64,000 nt of DNA from Pseudomonas xionganensis (GCF_009763245.1 NZ_WKJZ01000003.1:248001-312000); one strand, 5' to 3'. Counted from the stretch's first letter, positions 19,477 through 29,728 are shown. Notes: generated by a model not told the origin, from the letters alone. Numbers and translations are program-made.

Positions 19477-22062
19477 ATGGAAGCCGACCCACGCATGAAG
19501 CGCCTCGCCCTTCGCTATTACGGTGCCCTGTGCCTATGGCTGGCAGCGGCCTGGCTATGCCCGCAGGCTCTGGCCGAGCATGAGGTGCGCGTGGGCATCT
19601 ACCCCAACGAGCCCAAGCTGCTGCTCGACCAGAACAGCCGCCCTTCGGGCATTCTCGGTGACCTGCTCGACGAAATCGCCCGCCGCGAAGGCTGGACGCT
19701 GGCCGCAGTCAGCTGCCAGTGGCAACAGTGCCTGGAACTGCTCCAGGCCGGCGAAATCGACCTGCTGCCGGATGTGGCCTACAACGAGGCCCGCGCCCAG
19801 ACCCTGGACTTTCATAAGGTGCCCTCGCTGTACAGCTGGTCGCAGCTCTACAGCCAGCCCGGGGTTCGCCTGGAGTCGATGCTGGATCTTGACGGCCGCA
19901 GTATTGCCGTACTGGAAGGCTCGGTGCAGCAGAGCTATCTGCGCGACCTGCTCGACAGCTTCGGCCTCAAGGGGCAACTGGTCAGCGTCAGCAGCCTGAT
20001 GCAGGGCTTCGAGCTGGTTCAGGTGGGCCAGGCCGATGTGGTGGTGGCCAATCAGCGCTTCGGCGACTTCCACGCACCACGCTTCGATCTGATCGCCACC
20101 CCCATCATGTTCCAGCCGGCCCAGCTGTTCTATGCCACGAGCAAGGGCCATAACGCCGAGCTGCTCAACGCCATCGACCGCCACCTGCAGGACTGGCAGA
20201 ACACGCCCGGCTCCCTCTACTACCAGACCCTGCAGCGCTGGGGCGGCGAACAGCCGCGCCTGCTGATTCCACAAGGGGTCTGGTGGGCCCTGGGCAGCCT
20301 CAGCCTGCTGCTGCTGATGGCCGTCAGCGGCGCCGTGCTGCTGCGCCGCCAGGTGGCGGAAAAGACCCGCAAACTGCAAAGCAGCGAACGGCGCCTCAAC
20401 ACCATCCTCGACAGTGTCGAAGCCTACATCTACATCAAGGACCCCGACCTGCGTTACCAGTATGCCAACCGCAAGGTCTGCGAGCTGTTCGGCCAGCCCC
20501 GCGAGCAGGTGATCGGCAAGACCGACGAGTACTTCTTCGACATCGATACCGCGGCCAAGCTGCACGAAAATGATCGCCGCGTGCTGAGCCTGGGCGAACG
20601 GGTGGAAGCCGAAGAAATCAACCGCAGCCTCGACGGGGACGAGGAGCACGCCTTTATCTCGATCAAACTGCCGCTGCGCAACGCCCAGGGCCAGATCTAC
20701 GCCCTGTGCGGCATTTCCACCGACATCACCGAGCACAAGCGCAACCTGGAGAAGATCAACCAGCTGGCCTTCTACGACCCGCTGACCGGCCTGCCCAACC
20801 GCCGCCTGCTGCTCGACCGCCTGCAACTGGCCCTGGCCAAGCATGACCGCGGCCTGCAACAGGGCGCCCTGCTGTTTATCGACCTGGACAACTTCAAGGA
20901 CCTCAACGACACCCTGGGCCACGACATGGGCGACCAGCTGCTGCTGCAGGCCGCGGCGCGCCTGAGCCAGCATGTGCGCAGCCAGGACACCCTGGCGCGC
21001 CTGGGTGGCGACGAATTCGTGGTCATGCTCGAAGGCCTGAGCAGCGATCCGATGCGCACCGCCCGCCAGGTCGAGGTGGTCGGCAACAAGCTGGTGCAGG
21101 CCCTGGCGGCCCCCTACGACCTCAAGGGCCACAGCCATATCAGCACGGCCAGCATCGGCGTCGCCCTGTTTCCCGATGGCGAGTGTAATGTGGATGACAT
21201 CCTCAAACGCGCCGACCTGGCCATGTACCAGGCCAAGGCGGCCGGACGCAACGCCCTGCGCTTCTTCGACCCGAACATGCAGGCCGAGGTCAGCGCCCGC
21301 GCCCGTCTGGAGAACGATCTGCGCCAGAGCCTGGGTGCCGGCCACTTTGTCCTGCACTACCAGCCCCAGGTGGGGGCCCATGGTCAGTTGCTCGGCGCCG
21401 AAGCCCTGGTGCGCTGGCAACACCCGGAGCGCGGCCTGGTATCACCGGGCGAGTTTATCCCCCTGGCGGAAAGCACCGGGCTGATTCTGCCCCTGGGCCG
21501 CTGGATTCTGCAGGCCGCTTGCGAGCAATTGGTGGCCTGGGGCGGGCAGCCGCAGATGAGCCACCTGAGCCTGGCCATCAATGTCAGCGCGCGCCAGTTC
21601 CATCACCCGGATTTTGTCGATGAGGTGCTGGCGATCCTGGCCGAAACCGGCGCCAACCCGAGCCGCCTGGAACTGGAGCTGACCGAGAGCCAGCTGGTAG
21701 AAGATGTGGAGGGGCTGATCAGCAAGATGCTGCAGCTCAAGGCCCATGGCGTGCGCTTCTCCCTGGACGACTTCGGCACCGGCTACTCCTCGCTCAACTT
21801 CCTCAAGCGCCTGCCGCTGAATCAGCTGAAGATCGACCAGTGCTTCGTCCGCGAATTGCTCGATCACCCCAGCGACGCCGCCATCGTGCGTACCATCCTG
21901 GCCCTGGGCAGCAACCTGGGTCTGGCCGTCACTGCCGAAGGGGTGGAAACCCAGGAGCAACGCGACGCGCTGCTGCGCATGGGTTGCCAGAAATTCCAGG
22001 GCTATCTGTTCGCCCAACCGGGGCCGGCGGAGATCCTCCAGCACTGGCATAGCATGGCCTGA
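19477..22062 (+). CDS. Solute-binding-domain sensor with PAS, GGDEF and EAL domains
   Basis: An 861-residue membrane protein joining a periplasmic sensor to cyclic-di-GMP enzymes. In order it has a signal sequence (to about 35), an SBP_bac_3 binding domain (about 38-255), one transmembrane helix (about 268-290), PAS (about 300-420), GGDEF and EAL. GGDEF is intact at 510-514 with an RxxD inhibitory site (RSQD) before it. EAL is at 642-644, with later residues NVSARQF, DDFGTGYSS and AEGVE present. Both activities look possible. The ligand is unknown, but SBP_bac_3 domains usually bind amino acids. A second possible ATG is at 19495. Confidence 0.9.
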   Translation: MEADPRMKRLALRYYGALCLWLAAAWLCPQALAEHEVRVGIYPNEPKLLLDQNSRPSGILGDLLDEIARREGWTLAAVSCQWQQCLELLQAGEIDLLPDVAYNEARAQTLDFHKVPSLYSWSQLYSQPGVRLESMLDLDGRSIAVLEGSVQQSYLRDLLDSFGLKGQLVSVSSLMQGFELVQVGQADVVVANQRFGDFHAPRFDLIATPIMFQPAQLFYATSKGHNAELLNAIDRHLQDWQNTPGSLYYQTLQRWGGEQPRLLIPQGVWWALGSLSLLLLMAVSGAVLLRRQVAEKTRKLQSSERRLNTILDSVEAYIYIKDPDLRYQYANRKVCELFGQPREQVIGKTDEYFFDIDTAAKLHENDRRVLSLGERVEAEEINRSLDGDEEHAFISIKLPLRNAQGQIYALCGISTDITEHKRNLEKINQLAFYDPLTGLPNRRLLLDRLQLALAKHDRGLQQGALLFIDLDNFKDLNDTLGHDMGDQLLLQAAARLSQHVRSQDTLARLGGDEFVVMLEGLSSDPMRTARQVEVVGNKLVQALAAPYDLKGHSHISTASIGVALFPDGECNVDDILKRADLAMYQAKAAGRNALRFFDPNMQAEVSARARLENDLRQSLGAGHFVLHYQPQVGAHGQLLGAEALVRWQHPERGLVSPGEFIPLAESTGLILPLGRWILQAACEQLVAWGGQPQMSHLSLAINVSARQFHHPDFVDEVLAILAETGANPSRLELELTESQLVEDVEGLISKMLQLKAHGVRFSLDDFGTGYSSLNFLKRLPLNQLKIDQCFVRELLDHPSDAAIVRTILALGSNLGLAVTAEGVETQEQRDALLRMGCQKFQGYLFAQPGPAEILQHWHSMA

Positions 22063-22103
22063 AACAGGGCCGGCGCCTGGGGCGGCAAGCGCCACCCTGC
22101 CGC

Positions 22104-24740
22104 CTACAAGAGGTCCACTGCCGGCAGCACCGCGGCCTCGAAAGCCTCGACAGCCAGGGGCTTGCCAAACAGGTAGCCCTGGAAGTGCTGACAGCCGTTA
22201 TCGCGCAGGCACGCCTGCTGCTCCGGAGTCTCCACGCCCTCGGCAATCACCTCCAGCCCCAGGCCAACGGCCATGGCCAGAATGGCCCGTACAATCGCCA
22301 GGCTGCCGGGGTTTTCCGGCAGGTCACGGACAAAGGACTGGTCGATCTTCAGCTGATCCAGCGGCAACTGCTGCAGATAGGCCATGGAGGAGTAGCCGGT
22401 ACCGAAGTCGTCGATGGAGAAGCGGATACCCATGGCCCGTAGCGCCTGCATGCGCTGCACCGCCTTGTCCTTGTCGGTGAGCAGCAGGGTCTCGGTAATT
22501 TCCAGTTTCAGGTGCCGCGGATTGGCCTGGGTGTCCTGCAGGATCTGCTGGATCAGCTCGACAAAGTCCTCCTTGTAGAGCAGTCGGGCACTGATATTCA
22601 CCGCCAGGCTCAGATGGCTCATCTGCGCCCGCACCGCCCAACGGGCCAGTAGCTGGCAGCCCTGGCGCAGGGTCGCCAGGTCCAGTTGTTCAATCAGGCC
22701 GCTGCGCTCGGCAATCTCGATAAAGGCCCCGGGGCCGAGCAGGCCCCGCTCGGGGTGCTGCCAACGCACCAGGGCCTCGGCCCCCGACCAGACGCCCTGC
22801 CAGTTGGCCTGGGGCTGCAGGAACGCCACGAACTCACCGGCGTCGAGGCCACGGCGAATGTCCTCTTCCAGTTTCAGGCGCATGCTCACGGCCGCCTGCA
22901 TCTGTGGGTCATAGAAGCTCAGGGCGTTCTTGCCTGCTGCCTTGGAGCTGTACATGGACAGATCGGCGCGCTGCATCAGCTCATCCACCGTCTGCAGTTC
23001 ATCGTTGAACAGCACCACCCCCAGGCTGGCGCTGTTGTGAAAGCGCTGGCCATAGACCTCATAGGGCTCGCGCAGGGCCAGCAACAGCCCGCTGCCGATA
23101 TGCTCGACCTGGGCCCCGGCCTCCTCGGCAAAGGGCTCAAGCCCCTCCAGCAGGATGACGAACTCGTCACCCCCCAGGCGGGCCACGGTATCCAGTTCAC
23201 GCAGGTTGTTGCGCAGGCGCTCGGCCACCTGGCACAGCAGCTCATCACCGACCTGATGGCCATAGAGGTCGTTGACGTTCTTGAAGTCGTCCAGATCGAG
23301 GAAGATCAGCGCCGCATACTGCCCCTTGCGGTCGCACTGGATCATGGCCTGCTGCAGGCGATCACGCAGCAGGCGGCGGTTGGGCAGGCCGGTCAGCGGA
23401 TCGTAGAAGGCCAGGTGCTGAATCTGCTGCTCGGCACTCTTGCGTTCGCTGATATCGGTGAGCGAGGCCACATAGTTGGTCACCCGCCCCTGTTCGTCTC
23501 GCACCGCGCTGATGGCCAGCCATTCGGGGAAAACCTCGCCATTCTTGCGCCGGTTCCAGATCTCGCCCTGCCAGACCCCTTCCCGCGCCAGGGTCTGCCA
23601 CAGTTCCTGGTAGAACTCAGGGCCCTGGCGGCCCGAACCGAGCATGCGGGTGGGCTGACCCACCACATCCTCGGCGCTGTAGCCGGTGATCTGGGTAAAG
23701 GCGCGATTGACCTTGAGAATACGGGTCTTGGCATCGGTGATCAGCATGCCCTGCTGGGACTCGAAGGCAATCGAGGCAATGCGTTTGTCCAGCTCCAGGG
23801 CCACCCGTTCGGTAATGTCACGCGCCATCAGCACCACGGCGCGCTTGCCCTCGATCAGCGTATCCAGGCGCCGCGCGCGGGCTTCGAAAGTGCGGTGACC
23901 AAGCGCCGTCTGCATGCCGTACTCAAGGCTCTGGGCGTCGTCACTGGCCAGGGTACGGGTAATGAACTGCATAAACAGATCGGCCTGGCTGAGCGGCAGC
24001 ACATCGTGCAGGCGCCGCCCCAGCAAGCCCTGCTCGCCGGCATAGAGCAGGCGGCTGTCCGGGGACTTGACCTTCAGGTAGCGGCCGTCTTCATCCAGCA
24101 CCAGAGACAGATCAGGCACCGCCTCGGTGATGGCACGCAGCTGCGCTTCGCTCTGGCGCAGGGCCTCGCGGGCCTGCCTCTGGCGTTCGGTATCCCTGAG
24201 CAACAGCCCCAGCAGCAGGGTCGAGGGCACCAGCACGGCAACCAGAGGCAACAGCGCATGCTGGATAAACGTGGCGAAGTGCTCGGCCGGCAGCAGCAAC
24301 AGGTTGAGTACCTGCACCACCTGCAGCAACAGGGCAAAGACCAGCAGGGAGAAGACGTTGAACGGCACCCGCCGGCGCTGATGCAGGTAAGCAAACAGCA
24401 GACCCAGCAGCACCGGCATCAGCACATTGAGCAGGCCGGGCACCACGCCCACGCCGCCCAGCCACCCGCGATAGGCGCCGGCCATGGCCCCGGCGACCAG
24501 GCCGACCAGGGGGCCGCCAAAGAAGGCCGCCATGCTCAGCACCACGGTGCGTCCATCGAAGATCAGGCCGTCCTCCAGCACCATCGGCATCAGCATGCCG
24601 CCGATACAGACCGCGCCGAACAGCGCCCCGGCCGCCAGCTTGCCGAGCAGGGGCCGCGCCTCCAGGCCGCGCATCAGCATGCCGTGCAGCCAGCACAGGG
24701 TGATCAGCAGGGTGACATTTTTGATCAGTTCCAGAACCAT
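22104..24740 (-). CDS. 5TM-LYT-type membrane GGDEF-EAL protein
   Basis: A cyclic-di-GMP enzyme of about 878 residues if the ATG at 24740 is used; in-frame starts at 24770 and 24800 are also open. The N-terminal 190 residues form five to six membrane helices with GRTVVLSMAAFFGGPLVGL, the 5TM-LYT sensor type. Two PAS domains follow (the second contains ITGYSAEDVVGQP), then an intact RLGGDEF with RELD inhibitory site, and an intact EAL (EALVRWQHPERG) with NISARLL and DDFGTGYSS. It converges with the preceding GGDEF-EAL gene, 41 bases apart. Confidence 0.88.
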   Translation of the reverse strand: MVLELIKNVTLLITLCWLHGMLMRGLEARPLLGKLAAGALFGAVCIGGMLMPMVLEDGLIFDGRTVVLSMAAFFGGPLVGLVAGAMAGAYRGWLGGVGVVPGLLNVLMPVLLGLLFAYLHQRRRVPFNVFSLLVFALLLQVVQVLNLLLLPAEHFATFIQHALLPLVAVLVPSTLLLGLLLRDTERQRQAREALRQSEAQLRAITEAVPDLSLVLDEDGRYLKVKSPDSRLLYAGEQGLLGRRLHDVLPLSQADLFMQFITRTLASDDAQSLEYGMQTALGHRTFEARARRLDTLIEGKRAVVLMARDITERVALELDKRIASIAFESQQGMLITDAKTRILKVNRAFTQITGYSAEDVVGQPTRMLGSGRQGPEFYQELWQTLAREGVWQGEIWNRRKNGEVFPEWLAISAVRDEQGRVTNYVASLTDISERKSAEQQIQHLAFYDPLTGLPNRRLLRDRLQQAMIQCDRKGQYAALIFLDLDDFKNVNDLYGHQVGDELLCQVAERLRNNLRELDTVARLGGDEFVILLEGLEPFAEEAGAQVEHIGSGLLLALREPYEVYGQRFHNSASLGVVLFNDELQTVDELMQRADLSMYSSKAAGKNALSFYDPQMQAAVSMRLKLEEDIRRGLDAGEFVAFLQPQANWQGVWSGAEALVRWQHPERGLLGPGAFIEIAERSGLIEQLDLATLRQGCQLLARWAVRAQMSHLSLAVNISARLLYKEDFVELIQQILQDTQANPRHLKLEITETLLLTDKDKAVQRMQALRAMGIRFSIDDFGTGYSSMAYLQQLPLDQLKIDQSFVRDLPENPGSLAIVRAILAMAVGLGLEVIAEGVETPEQQACLRDNGCQHFQGYLFGKPLAVEAFEAAVLPAVDLL

Positions 24741-24867
24741 TCGGTAATCCGCGTATACAGCATGGGGCATGCCTGTGGCCCCAGTCAGTGTAGATGGCAA
24801 TTCAATAGCGCCGACTGGACGCTCCCTGTGAGCGACAGGCTACAACTCGTCAGCCTCTGTGCGGGCG

Positions 24868-25506
24868 TTACGCCTGGCGCAGCTGCAGCGCATCCACCAG
24901 CTCGGCGGCAATCGCCATGCCCACCAGATCGGCCAGGGTCTCGGCCTGCATGCGTTTCATCACCCGCGAGCGGTACAGGTCGACGGTCTTCACGCTGATC
25001 TGCAGCTGTTCGGCCACTTCGCGGCTGGTGTAGCCGCGCACCAGGGGCAGCAGCACGTCGCGCTCGCGCGGGGTCAGGCTGGCCAGGCGCTGCTGCACGG
25101 ACTCAAGGCGCGGATCGGCCTGGGGCCTGGGCGCCTGACGATCGAGGGCCTGCTGCACGCTGTCGAGCAGCAGCTGCTCGTTGTAGGGCTTCTCGATAAA
25201 GTCCACCGCCCCGGCCTTGAACGCGCGCACGACGATGGGCACATCGGCATGGCCGCTGACGAAGATCACCGGCAGCTCGATGCCGCGCGCACGCATTTCC
25301 TCCTGCACGTTCAAGCCGCCCATGCCGGGCATGCGTACATCCAGCAGCACGCAGGCATTGGCCTGGGGCTCGCAGGCATCGAGAAAGGCCCGGCCGCTGG
25401 TAAAGGGCAGCGCCTTGAGGCCCACCGACTCCAGCAGCCAGAGGGTCGAATCGAGCATGCCCTGATCGTCATCGACCACATACACCAGTTGTTGCTGCAG
25501 GCTCAT
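24868..25506 (-). CDS. bfiR: FixJ/LuxR-type response regulator, BfiR-like
   Basis: A two-component response regulator of 212 residues. The receiver domain has the acidic triad D12-D14, phospho-acceptor D56 (VLLDVRMPG) and K106 (EKPY). The LuxR-type helix-turn-helix is at about 140-205 (LTPRERDVLLPLVRGYTSRE). It lies 18 bases downstream of the sensor kinase gene. The pair next to a DmdB-like ligase matches BfiS/BfiR of P. aeruginosa (PA4197/PA4196), a biofilm-initiation system, by my recollection of gene order. The family assignment is firm, but the gene name is an inference. Confidence 0.78.
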   Translation of the reverse strand: MSLQQQLVYVVDDDQGMLDSTLWLLESVGLKALPFTSGRAFLDACEPQANACVLLDVRMPGMGGLNVQEEMRARGIELPVIFVSGHADVPIVVRAFKAGAVDFIEKPYNEQLLLDSVQQALDRQAPRPQADPRLESVQQRLASLTPRERDVLLPLVRGYTSREVAEQLQISVKTVDLYRSRVMKRMQAETLADLVGMAIAAELVDALQLRQA

Positions 25507-25524
25507 GCCCGGCTCCTTGTCGGT

Positions 25525-27795
25525 TTATTCATTGTCTTCGCCGCGGCCCAGGGGCAGGCGGCACTCCAGGCACAGGCCACCGCCGGAGTCGGGGCTGGCC
25601 TCCAGGGCGCCGCCAAAGCCCTCGATGATGCTGCGGCTCATGGACAGGCCCAGGCCCAGCCCTTCCGCCTTGCTGGTGTAGAAGGGGGTGAACAGCTTGC
25701 CCAGCTGTTCGGCACTGGCCCCCGGGCCCTGGTCGATCACCCGGATCGCCAGGCTGCCCTCCACCTCGCGGCTGTGCAGGCGAATCTGCGAGGCCGCGCC
25801 GGGATGGCGTTCGCGGTTGGCTTCGATGGCGTTGCGCAGCAGGTTGAGCAGCACCTGCTCCAGCAGCACCCGGTCGGCGTAAACCGCCGGCAGATTGTCG
25901 TCCAACTGCTCAATGATGGTCACCTGCCAGCTGCTGGCCTCCCACTGGCACAGGCGCACGGCCTCGCGCGCCACCTCGGCCATATCCAGGGCCTGCATAC
26001 GCCGCTGGCCCTTGCGCAGAAAGGCGCGCAGACGCTTGATCACTTCCGAGGCGTGGTTGGCATGCTCGGTGATGCGCGCCAGGCCCTGGGCCACCTTGTC
26101 TGCGGCCTGGGGGTTGTCGCCCAGATGCTTGAGGTAACGCTGGCTGGCGCTGGCGTAGTTGACCACCGCCGCCAGGGGCTGGTTGATCTCGTGGGCGATA
26201 CCCGACGCCAGCTCGCCCAGGGTGACCAGCCGCGCGGTGTGCGCCAGCTCGTCCTGATGGCGGCGCTGCTGGGCCTCACGCAGCTCGCGCTCGGTCATGT
26301 CGCGGGCCACCAGGGAGTAGTAGTGCTCGCCATCGCGGCCCCGGTGCGCCAGCAGCACCAGGGACACCGGCAGCGGCGCGAGGCCGCCCAGCGGCAGCAG
26401 ACGTGCCTCGCTGCTCCACACCCCGGCCGCATCGGCACAGGCCCAGCCCGTGTCATGCAGGCGGCGCAGATCATCCGTGGCCAGCAGGGTATCCAGGGTC
26501 GGCAGGGGCTTGCGCTCATCGATATGCAGGGCATGCCGGGCCGAGGGGTTGAGGTGGGTCAGGCGCCCGCCCGGGTCGATAAACAGCACCAGATCGGTGT
26601 TGGCCTCCACCACCTCGGCCAGGCGCCGCTTGTTTTCCTCGGCCAGAACCCGGGCGGTGATATCGCGGGATACGCTGACCACCTCCACCACCGCGCCGGT
26701 ATAGGTTTCGCGAATGGCGCGGCTGGCCGTTTCGAACCACAGGTAATGGCCATCACGGTGGCGAATGCGATAGGTCATGGTGTGGTAGCCATCCTGCTCC
26801 AGGGCTTCGCGGGCGCTGTCCACCAGGTGTTGACGGTCCTGCTCATGGAACAGGGCCTGCACCGGGGTGCCGCGCAGGCTCTCCGGCCAGTAGCCAAGCA
26901 GGGTGCCGCTGGCCGGCGAGGCATCGAGAAACAGCCCGTCCGGCGTATGCCGGGAAATCAGGTCGGTGGTGTTTTCGGTGATCAGGCGATACAGCCGGCT
27001 GGCCTTGGCCGCCTCGCGCTCGGCCTGCACCTGGACGGTGGCCAGGCGTGCCCGGGCCAGCACCCGCTGCTCGGCCAGGTCCGGCATAAACAGCCAGATC
27101 AGCACCTGGCCCTGATGCTGCGCCTCCACTTCCTCGATGGCCCGCCCCTGCTGCAGGCAGGCGCGCACCAGCTGCTCGGCATTCACCGGCAGCCAGTGCC
27201 TGAGCGTCGTCAGCGGCTGCGGCCCGAGCAGCGCCAGCAGGGCGGCGTTGAGCTGCAGCGGCCGTGCCTGGGCATCCAGCAGCAGGCTCGGTTGTGGGTC
27301 GCTGCCCAGCAGCAGGCTGCCCCGGGGCTGCTGCGGCAGGCTTTCCAGCAGCGCCAGCAACAGGCCGTGGAGCAGGGCCAGCCAGGCATCTCCGACGCCT
27401 TCCTGCAATTCGATGATCAGCAGCCCGCTGCGCCCCTTGTCCAGCTCCAGGGCCAGAGCCCGGCCCTGGCTCAGGCCGGCCCGGCGCAGGCGCCCGGCCA
27501 GCCAGCAGGAGAGCTGGCGCAGTTCGCCCAGGTCCAGGCTCGGCTCGCCCTGCAAACGCTCGAACAGTTGCTGATCGCTGGCCTGCAGCGGGTCGCCAAA
27601 GCCCGGCGGCAGGTGCGGCGCGCCGCCCTCGTGGCTGTAGATGGCGGTGCCCGGCTGCCAGCTCAGGTAAAAGGCCTGACGCACCTCGGGGCAAGCCTGC
27701 AGGGTGCGCAGCAGGGCATCGGCGCGTACCCCCAGGGGCAGGCACTCGCGCTGCAGCAGCAGCCAGCTGTTGAGCTGCACATTGAGGTCATTCAT
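25525..27795 (-). CDS. bfiS: PAS-domain sensor histidine kinase, BfiS-like
   Basis: A 756-residue soluble-looking kinase with no clear transmembrane helix. The N-terminal half (about 1-250) is a poorly conserved region rich in leucine and glutamine. PAS domains follow (about 265-500), the first with PVQALFHEQDRQHL and YRIRHRDGHYLWFE. The phosphorylated histidine is H535 in GIAHEINQPLAAV. The ATPase domain has LLRNAIEANRER, DQGPGAS and GLGLGLSMSRSIIEGFGG. It is the partner of the FixJ-type regulator downstream and divergent from the acyl-CoA ligase gene. The BfiS name rests on gene order and family type. Confidence 0.78.
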   Translation of the reverse strand: MNDLNVQLNSWLLLQRECLPLGVRADALLRTLQACPEVRQAFYLSWQPGTAIYSHEGGAPHLPPGFGDPLQASDQQLFERLQGEPSLDLGELRQLSCWLAGRLRRAGLSQGRALALELDKGRSGLLIIELQEGVGDAWLALLHGLLLALLESLPQQPRGSLLLGSDPQPSLLLDAQARPLQLNAALLALLGPQPLTTLRHWLPVNAEQLVRACLQQGRAIEEVEAQHQGQVLIWLFMPDLAEQRVLARARLATVQVQAEREAAKASRLYRLITENTTDLISRHTPDGLFLDASPASGTLLGYWPESLRGTPVQALFHEQDRQHLVDSAREALEQDGYHTMTYRIRHRDGHYLWFETASRAIRETYTGAVVEVVSVSRDITARVLAEENKRRLAEVVEANTDLVLFIDPGGRLTHLNPSARHALHIDERKPLPTLDTLLATDDLRRLHDTGWACADAAGVWSSEARLLPLGGLAPLPVSLVLLAHRGRDGEHYYSLVARDMTERELREAQQRRHQDELAHTARLVTLGELASGIAHEINQPLAAVVNYASASQRYLKHLGDNPQAADKVAQGLARITEHANHASEVIKRLRAFLRKGQRRMQALDMAEVAREAVRLCQWEASSWQVTIIEQLDDNLPAVYADRVLLEQVLLNLLRNAIEANRERHPGAASQIRLHSREVEGSLAIRVIDQGPGASAEQLGKLFTPFYTSKAEGLGLGLSMSRSIIEGFGGALEASPDSGGGLCLECRLPLGRGEDNE

Positions 27796-27882
27796 CGATC
27801 GGCTTCCATGGGGCGAACCAGCATCGGCGGCCCTGGCGATGAATGCAACTCGACCAAGGCCTGACTCGCGCTAAAAATATAG

Positions 27883-27901
27883 TAGTTATTCTATACAACT
27901 A
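27883..27901. promoter_or_regulatory. Inverted repeat in the bfiS/acyl-CoA ligase divergent promoter region
   Basis: TAGTT and AACTA are spaced by nine bases within a markedly A+T-rich stretch (about 27870-27945) between the divergent genes. It stands out against the GC-rich surroundings and is a plausible operator, perhaps for the neighbouring response regulator. The short arms make this tentative. Confidence 0.35.
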
Positions 27902-28004
27902 TGGTTTAACTTCCATAAAAATATGAATTGATCTATAAAATCCACCCAGAACAATAGCGGAGCCACGCAGGCTCCCGAGCATTCAATCTGCCGTGGGTAC
28001 TCGC

Positions 28005-29627
28005 ATGTCGATCTACGAACAGGGCCTTGCGCCTGCCGCCGTCAACCATATCGCCCTCTCGCCCCTGAGTTTTATCGAGCGCACCGCCAGCGTTTACCCA
28101 CACTACCCGGCCGTGATCCATGGTTCGATCCGCCGCGACTGGGCCGAGACCTACGCGCGTTGCCGACGCCTGGCCTCGGCCCTGGCCGGCCGCGGCATCG
28201 GCAAGGGCGACACGGTGGCGGTGATGCTGCCGAATATCCCGGCCATGCTCGAAGCGCACTTCGGCGTGCCGATGATCGGCGCGGTGCTCAACACCCTCAA
28301 CGTACGCCTGGACGCCGAGGCCATCGCCTTTATGCTGCAGCACGGCGAGGCCAAGGTGCTGATCACCGACCGCGAGTTCCATGAGGTGATCCGCGCCGCC
28401 GTCGGCATGCTCGACCACCCGCCACTGGTGATCGACGTGGACGACCCGGAATACGGCGAAGGCCAGGCGGTCAGCGACCTCGACTACGAAGCCCTGCTGG
28501 CCGAAGGCGACCCGGACTTTGCCTGGCAGTGGCCGGATGACGAGTGGCAGGCGATCAGCCTCAACTACACCTCCGGCACCACCGGCAACCCCAAGGGCGT
28601 GGTCTACCACCACCGCGGCGCCTACCTCAATTCCCTGGGCAACCAGATGACCTGGGCCATGGGCAACCATCCGGTATACCTGTGGACCCTGCCGATGTTC
28701 CACTGCAACGGCTGGTGCTACCCCTGGACCATCACCGCCCTGGCCGGGGTGCATGTGTTCCTCCGTCGCGTCGATCCGCAGAAGATCCTGCACCTGATCC
28801 GCGAGCATCGGGTCAGCCATATGTGCGGCGCGCCCATCGTGCTCAACGCCCTGGTCAATATGCCGGCTGCGGCCAAGGCCGCCATCGAACATCCGGTCAA
28901 TGCCATGGTGGCCGGCGCGGCACCACCGGCCAAGGTCATCGGCGCGGTGGAGGAAATGGGCATCAAGGTTACCCACGTCTACGGCCTGACCGAGGTGTAT
29001 GGCCCGGTCACCGTATGCGCCTGGCATGCCGCATGGGATGAACTGCCACTGGATGAACGGGCGCGCATCAAGTCGCGCCAGGGCGTGCGCTACCCGACCC
29101 TGGAAGGGGTGATGGTGGGCGATCCCAAGACCCTGGAGCCGGTGCCCCGCGATGGCGAAACCATCGGCGAGATCTTCATGCGCGGCAACACCGTGATGAA
29201 GGGCTACCTGAAGAACCCCAGCGCCACCAGCGAGGCCTTCGAGGGTGGCTGGTTCCATACCGGCGACCTGGCGGTGTGCCACCCGGACGGTTATGTGGAA
29301 ATCCGCGACCGGCTCAAGGACATCATCATCTCCGGTGGCGAGAACATCTCCACCATCGAGGTGGAAGGCGTGCTCTACCGCCACCCGGCGGTGCTGGAAG
29401 CGGCCGTGGTGGCGCGCCCGGACGAGAAGTGGGGGGAAACCCCCTGCGCCTTTATCACCCTCAAGGTGGATCAGCAGGCGACCTGCGAGGCCGACATCAT
29501 CGCCTTCTGCCGCGAACACCTGGCCGGCTTCAAGGTGCCCAAGACCGTGGTCTTCACCCAGCTGCCCAAGACCAGCACCGGCAAGATCCAGAAGTTCGTC
29601 CTGCGCGATATGGCCAAGGCGCTCTGA
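28005..29627 (+). CDS. Acyl-CoA synthetase (AMP-binding, DmdB-like)
   Basis: An ATP-dependent acyl-CoA ligase of 540 residues that activates a carboxylic acid to its CoA thioester. The AMP-binding motif is LNYTSGTTGNPKGVVYHH (about 184-201), with LPMFHCNGWCYPW, YGLTEVYGP and GWFHTGDLAV. The C-terminal catalytic lysine lies in PKTSTGKIQKF. The sequence resembles the DmdB/PA4198 medium- or short-chain group, which includes 3-methylmercaptopropionate ligases; the substrate is not determined. The ATG at 28005 is preferred over the GTG at 27993. It is transcribed away from the BfiS-like kinase. Confidence 0.87.
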   Translation: MSIYEQGLAPAAVNHIALSPLSFIERTASVYPHYPAVIHGSIRRDWAETYARCRRLASALAGRGIGKGDTVAVMLPNIPAMLEAHFGVPMIGAVLNTLNVRLDAEAIAFMLQHGEAKVLITDREFHEVIRAAVGMLDHPPLVIDVDDPEYGEGQAVSDLDYEALLAEGDPDFAWQWPDDEWQAISLNYTSGTTGNPKGVVYHHRGAYLNSLGNQMTWAMGNHPVYLWTLPMFHCNGWCYPWTITALAGVHVFLRRVDPQKILHLIREHRVSHMCGAPIVLNALVNMPAAAKAAIEHPVNAMVAGAAPPAKVIGAVEEMGIKVTHVYGLTEVYGPVTVCAWHAAWDELPLDERARIKSRQGVRYPTLEGVMVGDPKTLEPVPRDGETIGEIFMRGNTVMKGYLKNPSATSEAFEGGWFHTGDLAVCHPDGYVEIRDRLKDIIISGGENISTIEVEGVLYRHPAVLEAAVVARPDEKWGETPCAFITLKVDQQATCEADIIAFCREHLAGFKVPKTVVFTQLPKTSTGKIQKFVLRDMAKAL

Positions 29628-29728
29628 ATCATCCCTCTCTCAACCCTCTGCCGCCTATGGCGGAGGGACGTGAATAACACCGTTTGCACAACAACAAGAA
29701 CCGGCCTCCGGGCCGACGGAGAACCCCC

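Noticed and set aside
22686..24998. About 770-codon plus-strand frame opposite the 5TM GGDEF-EAL gene
   Set aside because: It has no recognisable domain and is Gln/His-rich; it mirrors the real minus-strand gene.
24859..27864. Very long open frame (about 1000 codons) on the plus strand opposite bfiR/bfiS
   Set aside because: It is an antisense shadow of two well-supported genes, with Gln/Ala/His-rich low-complexity translation typical of GC-rich reverse frames.
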